From Candidatus Roizmanbacteria bacterium RIFCSPLOWO2_01_FULL_37_12 (GTDB lineage Bacteria > Patescibacteriota > Microgenomatia > UBA1406 > GWC2-37-13), in NCBI GenBank assembly GCA_001789645.1, contig MGAG01000003.1:79034-125724 (forward strand): a stretch of DNA of 46,691 nt, read 5' to 3'. Positions 7,895 to 15,131 of this stretch are shown here, piece after piece (the stretch's first letter is position 1; every line of letters begins with the position of its first letter). Position numbers and translations under genes: made by a program. Under the pieces are notes generated by a model. The model worked only from the letters and a program-made list of their open reading frames with translations. It ran no database searches and had not been told where the DNA came from.

Positions 7895-9010
7895 ATGATT
7901 GATAATCTATCAAACGCAGAACAATCACAATCTAAAAAAATCAGCCGAAGAGATTTTGCTTTTAAAATAGTGCCCGCTGGAATAGCTGCTACAGCAATAG
8001 CATTAAAATCAAAAAATGAAATTTCAGTAGTAAATTCAGGTATTTTCAAATCTGACGGGATAAGATTTCAACCGATTTACGAAACTCATGCTGAAGGAGC
8101 AGAAATATCTCTTCATCCTGAATTAAATGGTCTATTTTTAGAATATAATTTAGAAAACCGCACAACCTTTCTACACGCTGATGGTACGAGTAATGAATCT
8201 TTACAATCTCATTATGATGTTGGCGTAGATGAATTAGTAACAAAAATTGGAAATTTTCCAGGAAAAAATAATCTTTTAAGGAAAGCTGCTCAAATGACTT
8301 TGCCTGTAGCTGTTGGTGATATTGCATTAGGCACTTTTGAAGAAGAGTTAGGATTTTATAGGTCAATGACTAAAGAAGATAAATATAAGTTTTATGGTGG
8401 AATATTAGCTTCAGTTTTGGGTTTATTTCCAGAGGGAATACGAAGAACAATCCAGGAAAAGGTAAAAATACCGAACATGAGAAGATTTATAATAACTAAA
8501 CCGTTAGCTGCTTTATCAATTCTACTTGGTTCTTCCTTCGGAACTTGGTTAAGCACGGATACTGGTTTCTTTGAGAATCTGACAGTTAAAAACGCAGACT
8601 TTTCTCGTCAAACTGAACCTTATCAACGATTGCTTATCCGATTACATGGCTTATCCTCAACAGCTCATCCAGAACCTCCTGTCATTTTTTGTAGGAATTT
8701 GGTAATGGCATTAAAAATAAAACAGTTTGGCAAATATTTAGAATCTAATCATGTTGACAATCCTTTAGTAGCATTTAATACAGGTGCATTACACAGTGGT
8801 ATTGAAGACTTTATTAGCTTACCGGAAGAATTATTAAGACAAATGATAATTCACATTAATACTAATTATATTCATGAATCATTTTCAAAGTACGGTGATT
8901 ACTTTTCAACAACTAGACTAATAAGAGCTGATAATAATGGGATATTCCATGATTTAAAATATTTAAAAGATAATAAACTTAATGAAATGCTTCAACCTAA
9001 AAAAACTTGA
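7895..9010 (+). CDS. Tat-type signal protein, possibly TraB/TIKI-like
   Basis: 371 residues. Twin arginines at 18-19 in SRRDFAFK, followed by a hydrophobic stretch PAGIAATAIAL, resemble a Tat signal. A second hydrophobic stretch lies near 206-222 (FIITKPLAALSILLGSSFGTW). In the C-terminal third, RNLVMALKIKQF followed about 30 residues later by AFNTGALHSGI recalls the 'R-N-x-x-M-A' and 'G-x-x-H-x-x-G' elements of TraB/TIKI-type proteins; this match is weak. A ribosome site (AGGAG) lies just before the ATG. Unknown function; AT-rich cargo gene after the methyltransferase. Confidence 0.5.
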   Translation: MIDNLSNAEQSQSKKISRRDFAFKIVPAGIAATAIALKSKNEISVVNSGIFKSDGIRFQPIYETHAEGAEISLHPELNGLFLEYNLENRTTFLHADGTSNESLQSHYDVGVDELVTKIGNFPGKNNLLRKAAQMTLPVAVGDIALGTFEEELGFYRSMTKEDKYKFYGGILASVLGLFPEGIRRTIQEKVKIPNMRRFIITKPLAALSILLGSSFGTWLSTDTGFFENLTVKNADFSRQTEPYQRLLIRLHGLSSTAHPEPPVIFCRNLVMALKIKQFGKYLESNHVDNPLVAFNTGALHSGIEDFISLPEELLRQMIIHINTNYIHESFSKYGDYFSTTRLIRADNNGIFHDLKYLKDNKLNEMLQPKKT

Positions 9011-9056
9011 TATCAATCAAACAAGAATTATTTAGTTATAATATATAGTTGTTAAT

Positions 9057-9086
9057 TGGGTTCTATATGAGTCCACCCACTCACCC
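9057..9086 (+). repeat. hairpin repeat, copy 1, upstream of MNT gene
   Basis: TGGGTTC-N5-GAGTCCA can form a 7-bp hairpin, followed by CCCACTCACCC. It ends exactly where the MNT gene starts. About 24 of 30 positions agree with copy 2 at 9464-9495, with one T-G to T-A change that keeps pairing. Its end CACTCACCC resembles the 3' end of tRNA-His (CAGTCACCCC). Confidence 0.5.
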
Positions 9087-9380
9087 ATGAAACTTTCAAT
9101 AAACAAAAAACAAATTGCATCTCTTTGCCAATCTAATGATATTTCTTACCTTGGATTATTCGGTTCATACGCACGTGGCGATCAAAAAAAAAGGAGTGAT
9201 ATTGATATTCTTGTGGAATTTAAGGAAATAAAATCTTTATTTGAATTAGCAGATGTACAGATTCAATTAGAGAATATTTTTGACAAAAAAATTGATTTAA
9301 TCCTAAAAAATAGTGTTAAAAAATCTTATAAACCATACATCTTTAAGGATTTAGTTCCTCTTTATGAAGAAAAACAATAA
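9087..9380 (+). CDS. mntA: MNT-type nucleotidyltransferase (antitoxin of HepT)
   Basis: 97 residues, the usual length of minimal nucleotidyltransferases. LFGSYARGDQKKRSDIDIL (residues 24-42) contains the GSxxRG motif and the Asp38/Asp40 pair; a third Asp at about 70 is in FDKKIDLIL. Known MntA proteins add AMP to the HEPN-type RNase toxin HepT and so silence it. The next frame, overlapping by 17 bases, encodes the start of a HepT. No Shine-Dalgarno sequence was seen before the ATG. Confidence 0.85.
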   Translation: MKLSINKKQIASLCQSNDISYLGLFGSYARGDQKKRSDIDILVEFKEIKSLFELADVQIQLENIFDKKIDLILKNSVKKSYKPYIFKDLVPLYEEKQ

Positions 9381-9477
9381 TCTACCTCTCGCAGATATGC
9401 TGAATTCAATTAGTAAAATTGATAAATATTTGAAATCAGTAAGATTTAAAAAATTCTTAAAAGTGGGTTCGAAATGA
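9364..9477 (+). pseudogene. hepT: HepT-like HEPN toxin, truncated to 37 aa
   Basis: ATG at 9364 overlaps the mntA end by 17 bases. The 37 residues (MKKNNNLPLADMLNSISKID, then KYLKSVRFKKFLKVGSK) match the first helix and a half of HepT ('L-x-D-M-L-x-x-I-x-K-I-x-x-Y'). HepT is normally about 110 residues and carries its R-x4-6-H active site near the C-terminus, which is missing here. The stop is supplied by hairpin repeat copy 2 (TGA within AAATGAATCC). The toxin is surely inactive. Confidence 0.72.
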
Positions 9478-9495
9478 ATCCAGCCAGTTACCTCC
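9464..9495 (+). repeat. hairpin repeat, copy 2, at the hepT break
   Basis: TGGGTTC-GAAAT-GAATCCA hairpin followed by GCCAGTTACCTCC. It lies at the point where hepT ends. Without a 5-base segment it aligns to the T arm and 3' end of tRNA-His at about 22 of 28 positions, so it could be the right-hand attachment remnant of an element that begins at tRNA-His. T arms are alike in all tRNAs, so this is tentative. Confidence 0.4.
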
Positions 9496-9525
9496 GAGTC
9501 AGAAGTTTCATTATTAAACTTACAT

Positions 9526-9987
9526 TCAACTCCCCGATTGGGTGAAAAACAGTTTTGCCAAGTTCAAACTCTTCAACGGTGCAATTTCTTTAGAAATTTT
9601 TTTTGCTTCTTCGAGTATAACTGCCGGTGTGATTCGTTCGTGAGTGAATCTTATCAGAGCCTCTGCTTCCTCACCCCAAGGAGTAAGAATAAAATCGGCA
9701 AAACTAACTACTCCTAAAGCCGCAGCGTCCGAATGACTTAACGCTACATCCTGTGGGACAGCTGAATTTGCTTTTACCCTCTGTCCGACTTGATGAAAAA
9801 AACCAACTCTGTCTCCTTTCAAGTGATAGGCCACAGCAGTATCCAGACTTACGGCACCGTCCCACCACTTTACCCAATTTTCATCATCAAGCAAGTCGAT
9901 GGATTGTTGCATAAAAGTAAACGGCGCATATCTTTTTTCAATTAGATTTTTTTTTGCGCTTTCAGGAATATCCAGTCCGTTTCTCAT
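9526..9987 (-). CDS. hypothetical protein, coupled to upstream membrane protein gene
   Basis: 153 residues, not recognised. No signal peptide or membrane segment. It has a conserved-looking middle (DNWVKWWDGAVSLDTAVAYH is not quite contiguous; note W-V-K-W-W-D and the acidic-helical C-terminus). Its ATG overlaps the stop of the upstream gene by one base (TAATG), so translation is coupled and the two products probably act together. Confidence 0.6.
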   Translation of the reverse strand: MRNGLDIPESAKKNLIEKRYAPFTFMQQSIDLLDDENWVKWWDGAVSLDTAVAYHLKGDRVGFFHQVGQRVKANSAVPQDVALSHSDAAALGVVSFADFILTPWGEEAEALIRFTHERITPAVILEEAKKISKEIAPLKSLNLAKLFFTQSGS

Positions 9988-10778
9988 TACCTTTTATAAT
10001 AGTCTCTGACCTGTGCTTCGCCATAAAAATATAACGGTAAATTAACTTTTCCCCATTCCCTGCCTTCTGCGTAAACTTCGGGTGAAATAAGGTCAATTTC
10101 AACCGATGATTCGTTAGTAGCCCAAAATCCTCTTGCTTCTCCATAGATATTACGAGTCCCTAAAACGCCATAATTTTCTTGCACTCCATCGTCTTCTATC
10201 CCGGCCACTGATAAAACAAAGCTTTCATGTGCACGAAGTCCCACAAATCTTATCCAGTCTTCCGGGTTTCCCGGTTTAAATTCGTGTTCATTTATTTCTG
10301 CCACCAAACCTACTAAACTGTCATATTGGCAACTTTGATTGATATCAGAGCAGGCGTAATTACTATTATTTGCGATTCTGGTTGAGCGTGCTCTTCTTTC
10401 TGCCAAATCAGGGTTAACACCGTTTCTTACCATGTTATTGTAATAAATTGATTCTATAATGGTTGGTTCCGGGTAAACATCAACTCCTGACCTCATATAC
10501 TCTGATACTATTCTTGCTACTTCCCGATCACTAACAAGATCTCCAGGTTGAAGCATTTCACCGCCTGGAACAATTCCTCCTTTGCCCTCATCATCAAATT
10601 CTCCTGGGAATTCAGGACCTTTAGGTCCGACTTCCTGACCAGCTATAGCAATTATAAGTGTGGTTACTCCCAATGCTCCCAGAACTACGACGCCTAGCTG
10701 TAAGAAGGCTTTTTTGGATAATGCGTAAGACTCATGTTCTTTTGGTCGCTTATGTTCCTTTGAACGCTTTGGACTCAT
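9987..10778 (-). CDS. membrane-anchored hypothetical extracytoplasmic protein
   Basis: 263 residues. A basic N-terminus (KRSKEHKRPKEH) is followed by one membrane segment at about 26-47 (LQLGVVVLGALGVTTLIIAI), then a Gly/Pro-rich linker and an outside domain of about 200 residues with two Cys (ACSDINQSC). No family recognised. TATAAT lies 9 bases before the ATG on the minus strand with a TG extension (10788-10796), so the mRNA has almost no leader. First gene of a two-gene operon with the 153-aa gene. Confidence 0.62.
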   Translation of the reverse strand: MSPKRSKEHKRPKEHESYALSKKAFLQLGVVVLGALGVTTLIIAIAGQEVGPKGPEFPGEFDDEGKGGIVPGGEMLQPGDLVSDREVARIVSEYMRSGVDVYPEPTIIESIYYNNMVRNGVNPDLAERRARSTRIANNSNYACSDINQSCQYDSLVGLVAEINEHEFKPGNPEDWIRFVGLRAHESFVLSVAGIEDDGVQENYGVLGTRNIYGEARGFWATNESSVEIDLISPEVYAEGREWGKVNLPLYFYGEAQVRDYYKR

Positions 10779-10909
10779 ACGCAGGCTATTATAACATGCG
10801 GGTGGAATTCCTTCTCGCGCGATGGAATATTAAGGAATAAAAACTTCATAAGCCTAAATTGAATTTATTTTTAGGATTTTTTAAATACTCCAGATAAAGT
10901 TGAATATTC

Positions 10910-11185
10910 TCATAATGGACAACCGTTGTTAATCCTGAATAATTGATCAGCGGCTATTTCCCAACCGCTCTCCTCCATGACTTCTCTATTAACCGCTTGA
11001 ACTAAATTTTCGTCTCGTCCCAAAAATCCTCCCAATAAGCCCCATTTTCCCGATTCTAATATCGGTTTTCCCTTCAACGTTCCTCTTTTTCCAAGAAGAA
11101 TTTGATTAACTTTAATTACAATTCCATTCACGGTCACATGTCTTAAGGAGGCTTTTTTGTCATTTTCAAAAAAATATCTGATCAT
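10910..11185 (-). CDS. Nudix hydrolase, short
   Basis: 91 residues. The Nudix box G-x5-E-x7-RE-x2-EE-x-G is complete at residues 53-74 (GFLGRDENLVQAVNREVMEE, then SG). The enzyme should cleave nucleoside diphosphates linked to X with Mg2+. Most Nudix enzymes have 130-160 residues; here the frame stops soon after the box, so the C-terminal strands are missing. Bases just downstream are open in another frame (HYENIQLYLEYLKNP), so a frameshift or a following gene fragment is possible. Confidence 0.75.
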   Translation of the reverse strand: MIRYFFENDKKASLRHVTVNGIVIKVNQILLGKRGTLKGKPILESGKWGLLGGFLGRDENLVQAVNREVMEESGWEIAADQLFRINNGCPL

Positions 11186-11198
11186 ATATGTTGAGTTT

Positions 11199-11756
11199 TT
11201 AATTATTTAATATCGACCCCGAATTTATTTCAAACTTTTTTTCCTCATTATTTTCTAAATAAATAAATTTTTTGCTGCCATTCCAATTTTTGAATATGCC
11301 ATTATCGCTTATTTTTATAACATCGCCTGTCCTGTCAGTATATAAAAATACTCCTTCCTGGGGATATGGACCTTGATAACTAATTTCGTTTGAATTTGTG
11401 TCAGGTATAGAAGTACCGGATTGAAATACAGACCAGGCAATATATCTGCAATCAGGCGACCAGACGGGATCACTTACAATAGTATAATGATTCTTTTTAG
11501 GATTGCCTAATTTTTCACTGGGAATTTTTCCACAACGGTCGATCAGATCTCTTGGACCTTCTGTTGGAAATACTTCTATAATTTTATATTCAATCGGGTT
11601 CGAATCCCCAATCTGATTACCTGATTTAATCAAATTCAAATTCTTTTCATAATTTATCCCCAGAAAAAACGCCCCAATCGGTAAAATAATAAATAGAATC
11701 ATCGCAAGCGCTTTTGAAAAAGGAGTAACCGATGTAAACTTTTTACGAAGTGACAT
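11199..11756 (-). CDS. membrane-anchored protein with TolB-like blade
   Basis: 185 residues. One N-terminal membrane segment at about 17-33 (LAMILFIILPIGAFFLGI), then an outside domain. DPVWSPDCRYIAWSVF is typical of a beta-propeller blade (TolB/WD40-like), followed by FLYTDRTGDVIKI. Too short for a whole propeller. Similar small proteins are common in Candidate Phyla Radiation genomes; the role is unknown. The Nudix gene follows 13 bases downstream on the same strand. Confidence 0.6.
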   Translation of the reverse strand: MSLRKKFTSVTPFSKALAMILFIILPIGAFFLGINYEKNLNLIKSGNQIGDSNPIEYKIIEVFPTEGPRDLIDRCGKIPSEKLGNPKKNHYTIVSDPVWSPDCRYIAWSVFQSGTSIPDTNSNEISYQGPYPQEGVFLYTDRTGDVIKISDNGIFKNWNGSKKFIYLENNEEKKFEINSGSILNN

Positions 11757-11833
11757 TATCTAAATAATCTCACATGCTGTAATTCCTGTCAAACTACAAG
11801 AAAAGAATCTGGAAGTGATTTATTTTTGCATCT

Positions 11834-12937
11834 TTATCTACCATACTTTTGAATCCCGTTTTTGACAATTTGATATGAAGTTTCGTTTTCCAGCATATCG
11901 TTATCCATAAAACTGAAGGCAAAAAGACCATTAGAAATTAACTGATGAATAATTTCGTCGGTAAATATTTTGTTCATATCACTATTAAATACATCCTGAG
12001 AATGATTGGAGGGTTTGTAATGGGCAAGCATAACCGGTTTGCCATACGATCCAAGTATCCTTGTCATGTCTAGAATGTCTTGAACATTGCTATCCGACTG
12101 CATCGACTGAAATGCGTTAAAGTCCGACTCATGTAAAATGTCTTCAAAATGAGAAAACAAAGAACGTCCTCCCTGATTTGACTGGTCATCATATCTGCCA
12201 GACCAACTTCCCCAGGATATAGCAACTTTTGAATTAGGCGCATTGGCATGAAATATATCCTTAATTTTCCGAAAATTATCCTTCAGAGTTTTCCAGTAGT
12301 TTTCATTCCCGTTCCAGTTATTATCCGTACAGGTATAAGTCTGAAATTCCGTAAAAAGAGTAATATACATGGGTCCGGGACCGCTATAAATCTGTGCAAG
12401 CTGCCTCATATCCTCCACTACTTGAGTTGAGACAGGATAAGCTCTACCACAGGCCGATCCGTATGGAGTCTGAATAGTTTCTTCGGGAAGATCGCTCCAG
12501 GTAATAAGATGAACTAAATATCCTTTTGCATATAATCTCGGAATTAAATCATTTTTCTGCACCTGCATCCACTCGAGATCCTTTGTTCCGTTATACCAGC
12601 TGGTCAGCATCTGAACCGGAGCCTCTTTAACAATTCTGTAGTCCATTGCCGACCCTGCCTGCGATCCTATTCCGAAAAGTATTTTTGCCGGAGCTTCAGC
12701 CGGTTTTAAGGTCAAGACAGGAGCCGGAGTAAAGGTAGGAGTTACGGATAGTGTTGGAACAGCAGTATTTGTCAGGGTGGGCTTAATTTGTGCGGTAATC
12801 GATTTTTTATCAAACTCATTTCTATTTTGAATGCTTCTAAAAAGCACAATGCCTATTAAAAAAATTGATAGTGAGGATAAAAATCCAACAAGAAGATATT
12901 TTTTGTTTAGTCTTTTAAATTCTTCAACCCATTTCAT
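11834..12937 (-). CDS. membrane-anchored glycoside-hydrolase-like (TIM-barrel) protein
   Basis: 367 residues from ATG 12937. A start 30 codons upstream would add sequence from a palindromic repeat, so it is not preferred. One membrane segment at about 15-35, a Pro/Thr linker (TLTNTAVPTLSVTPTFTPAP), then a domain starting ILFGIGSQAGS. Features such as YITLFTEFQTY (Glu at the end of a strand), KVAISWGSW and GKPVMLAHYKP recall cellulase-type TIM barrels that act on glycans. This is fold-level inference; no family could be named. Confidence 0.5.
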   Translation of the reverse strand: MKWVEEFKRLNKKYLLVGFLSSLSIFLIGIVLFRSIQNRNEFDKKSITAQIKPTLTNTAVPTLSVTPTFTPAPVLTLKPAEAPAKILFGIGSQAGSAMDYRIVKEAPVQMLTSWYNGTKDLEWMQVQKNDLIPRLYAKGYLVHLITWSDLPEETIQTPYGSACGRAYPVSTQVVEDMRQLAQIYSGPGPMYITLFTEFQTYTCTDNNWNGNENYWKTLKDNFRKIKDIFHANAPNSKVAISWGSWSGRYDDQSNQGGRSLFSHFEDILHESDFNAFQSMQSDSNVQDILDMTRILGSYGKPVMLAHYKPSNHSQDVFNSDMNKIFTDEIIHQLISNGLFAFSFMDNDMLENETSYQIVKNGIQKYGR

Positions 12938-12969
12938 ATTTCGATTACACTCAATATGACCCCGAGTCT

Positions 12970-12995
12970 GGACTTCGGCTGAGCTCAGTCGAAGC
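12970..12995. repeat. short palindrome (CTTCGGCTGAGCTCAGTCGA type)
   Basis: An almost perfect 22-base palindrome with centre GAGCTC, just upstream of the glycoside-hydrolase-like gene. It belongs to the dispersed palindromes in this window (also 14984, 22084, 31113, 35617, 38703). Confidence 0.6.
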
Positions 12996-13226
12996 CTCGA
13001 ACGTGTCATTCGTTGAAATAATAGCAAAATTTATTCACCTGTCAAACAAAAAAATATGGAGGTAGCAAAAACCGTAAATCTGTTGATCAGCAAATTGATT
13101 TATAAATTCATAATCAATATCTATATCTATTATTTTAATAATATGTAAGAATCGGGGAAGAAAAAAGTAAGCATTTTAAAACTTATTATTGAATTAAATT
13201 TCCTTTATGCTATCATATATAGTTAT

Positions 13227-13697
13227 ATGAAGCTTCATGAGGGCTTATCGCCAAAAGCAAAAATAATTTTAGGTTTGAACTTATTTACATACAATATTGG
13301 AGTTATTGCAGCTTGTACTCCATCTCAAGGTCAGAAAGATATTGCGGCAACTGCAAGAGCTGGACAGGGATTAGTCGATACACCTTCATCAGTACCACCA
13401 AGTATAAGAAACGTTCCATCTGACTCCGCTGAAATCCCTAAATTAGAACCAGATGTATCTGTAAGCCCAGATAAAAATCTGAACTGCGAAACGGTTGAAC
13501 CTAACGAAGGAGCTCTTGCTGTTATTATGAGACAAAGAAAGGAAAAAACCGGAGATCCATATGACAGTATTGGAATAGACTATAGCATCAAAGGTGTTGA
13601 TGGAAAAATAAAAATCAGCGCCTATAACTATTACAGAGATCCTGCTCCTATTCTACAGCCAGGTGAAGAATTATGTCAGCTTGACCCTTCCCAATAA
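13227..13697 (+). CDS. predicted lipoprotein, hypothetical
   Basis: 156 residues. The N-terminus has a hydrophobic segment and a lipobox ending at Cys30 (GVIAACT). The start of the mature part is Ser/Pro/Ala-rich, then a small domain (GIDYSIKGVDGKIKISAYNYY) with two further Cys. No family recognised. Right after its stop, the same frame continues open with a hydrophobic stretch (RLILILLHILL) and SAQSACPPAGW to 13803, but without a start codon; a decayed small secreted gene is possible. Confidence 0.55.
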   Translation: MKLHEGLSPKAKIILGLNLFTYNIGVIAACTPSQGQKDIAATARAGQGLVDTPSSVPPSIRNVPSDSAEIPKLEPDVSVSPDKNLNCETVEPNEGALAVIMRQRKEKTGDPYDSIGIDYSIKGVDGKIKISAYNYYRDPAPILQPGEELCQLDPSQ

Positions 13698-13801
13698 CGC
13701 TTAATTTTAATCTTATTACATATTTTATTAACAACTTTCTCCGAGGGAATTAGTGCTCAAAGTGCTTGTCCACCTGCAGGGTGGATTTATATTTATCCAA
13801 A

Positions 13802-14623
13802 TTAAGGGGCGTGTCTTAAACTGTACGCAAGTCCGGCAACGCCCAGTAATCCTATTGCTAAACTATTAAATACTTTGAACTTAGTCAAGGCTTCAACCTT
13901 CATCTGTCCGAGTTCTTTTGTATTACAATCGCCTTTAGAGAAATCGGAGCCACTTTCTAACAGGTTGTGATAAATTATATTCCTTTCTCTCGCAAGTTTG
14001 AAATTGGCTACACCGGATATTAAATCTAAAACCGATTGCGAATATGTATTTAGAATAGGAATTCGAAATAATTCAGGCCAGCTTGTATTTATTATTCCAT
14101 TTGCAGCTCTAGGCGCCCTTGATCCCAAAAGAGCTGCTGGCGATATTCCCATCTCCGAAGGATACTCCCCAGTCAACGCCTCGATTTTAGCCCTGATTAA
14201 ACTTGGATCAACACCAGTTAATCCGCAAATAACCGCGCTTACAACTCCGATTGAATCTTTTCTTAACGAAGCCATTGCAACTCTTGAAGCAGCCAAAAAT
14301 AATTCTTCCCATCTATCCACCATCAAATCATTCATCGCTCCCTTATTGCTGGAGGATTCTCTTATTTTTGCAACCATACCGTCTACCCAGTCACAATTAA
14401 CTCCCAAAAACATCGAAGCAAAAGCTATTAAAGAAGCATCTTTACCAAAATATTCAGAAATAGTTTTCAAAGCTGCACCACCTATAACAAAACCTAAACC
14501 AGCAAAAGAAACCTGATCAGCGGTAATCGAAGTTTTTTTAAGCAAAATTTCAACGAAAGGTTTAAATTTTTCGCTAATTGTTCTTAACTGTCCATTGTTT
14601 GGTTTAGTTCGCAATTCATTCAT
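13802..14623 (-). CDS. CDP-alcohol phosphatidyltransferase family protein
   Basis: 273 residues. The motif D-x2-DG-x2-A-R-x8-G-x3-D-x3-D is present at 78-103 (D78, D81, G82, A85, G95, D99, D103), but the usual Arg after Ala85 is Lys86. The family moves a phosphatidyl or similar group from a CDP-alcohol to a second alcohol in phospholipid or phospho-inositol-type lipid synthesis at the membrane. Hydrophobic segments at about 40-55, 63-77, 122-137 and 250-268. The long middle region (FSKGDCNTKELGQ) looks soluble. Which lipid it makes is unknown. Confidence 0.78.
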   Translation of the reverse strand: MNELRTKPNNGQLRTISEKFKPFVEILLKKTSITADQVSFAGLGFVIGGAALKTISEYFGKDASLIAFASMFLGVNCDWVDGMVAKIRESSSNKGAMNDLMVDRWEELFLAASRVAMASLRKDSIGVVSAVICGLTGVDPSLIRAKIEALTGEYPSEMGISPAALLGSRAPRAANGIINTSWPELFRIPILNTYSQSVLDLISGVANFKLARERNIIYHNLLESGSDFSKGDCNTKELGQMKVEALTKFKVFNSLAIGLLGVAGLAYSLRHAP

Positions 14624-14708
14624 AAAAAATGGATTATAGCAGACTTTAAATTCTGAAGATCTGAATATATTCTGAACGAGGCTACAAATTTATAGAGGAA
14701 AAAATTGG

Positions 14709-14800
14709 TATAATGTTGTTTTGATTTGCCCGGATGGCTCAGTGTTACCTGCCTGCCGGCAAGGCAAGGAGCAAGTACTTGGTCCCAGAAGTACGTAGCT
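14709..14800 (+). pseudogene. tRNA-Thr-like 5' remnant interrupted in the D loop
   Basis: TATAAT at 14709-14714 precedes GCCCGGATGGCTCAGTG (14728-14744), the acceptor and D-arm start of a tRNA. About 24 bases with a CTGCCTGCCGGCAAGGCA-type palindrome follow, then GAGCAAGTACTTGGT, the rest of the D stem and the anticodon. After the anticodon the sequence diverges. Its acceptor GCCCGGA would pair with TTCGGGC at 15011-15017, not with anything nearby. Confidence 0.65.
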
Positions 14801-14846
14801 AATTTGATAAAATTTGCTTTACGACTTCGGGATCCCGTAGTTCTAA

Positions 14847-14918
14847 GCCGTGATGGCTCAGTGGTAGAGCAAGTACTTGGTAAGTACTAGGTCGGGAGTT
14901 CGATTCTCCCTCACGGCT
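14847..14918 (+). tRNA. tRNA-Thr(GGT)
   Basis: Acceptor GCCGTGA / TCACGGC, D stem GCTC / GAGC, anticodon stem AGTAC / GTACT with loop TTGGTAA (anticodon GGT, U33 and A37 in place), T arm GGGAG-TTCGATT-CTCCC, discriminator T. CCA is not fully encoded. It lies between two broken copies of the same tRNA and is the only intact one. Confidence 0.93.
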
Positions 14919-14945
14919 CATAAAATTTGAAATAATCACGGCTAG

Positions 14946-15018
14946 ATACTACTTGGTAAGTACTAGGTCGGGAGTTCGACCTGTCCTGAACGAAGTTGAA
15001 GGATTCTCCCTTCGGGCT
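14946..15018 (+). pseudogene. tRNA-Thr-like 3' remnant with an insertion in the T loop
   Basis: ACTTGGTAAGTACTAGGTCG and GGGAGTTCGA are identical to the intact tRNA. Then comes a 24-base insertion (CCTGTCCTGAACGAAGTTGA, then AGGA), and TTCTCCC completes the T stem, followed by acceptor TTCGGGC. The 5' acceptor and D arm are lacking. The acceptor matches the remnant at 14728, so these may be two ends of one old gene split by a tandem copy. Confidence 0.65.
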
Positions 15019-15087
15019 CAAAACTATAAGTTGTTGAATTTAGTTTCAAAATCCGATATAATTCCATAGCTATAAAGTTCTGTTTAC

Positions 15088-15124
15088 GATAGATTTTTTA
15101 ATATTTTAATAAATAAAATCTATC
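15088..15124. promoter_or_regulatory. hairpin 8 bases before a start codon
   Basis: GATAGATTTT (15088-15097) and AAAATCTATC (15115-15124) form a perfect 10-bp inverted repeat just before ATG 15132. No Shine-Dalgarno sequence is visible. It could be an operator or an mRNA hairpin that controls the start. Confidence 0.45.
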
Positions 15125-15131
15125 AATCGTA

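Noticed and set aside
9464-9495. A functional tRNA
   Set aside because: Only a T-arm-like hairpin and a 3'-end-like stretch; no D or anticodon arm upstream.
12938-13027. N-terminal extension of the glycoside-hydrolase-like protein
   Set aside because: It would place 30 Arg/Ser-rich residues from a palindromic repeat before the membrane anchor; the ATG at 12937 gives a normal anchor start.
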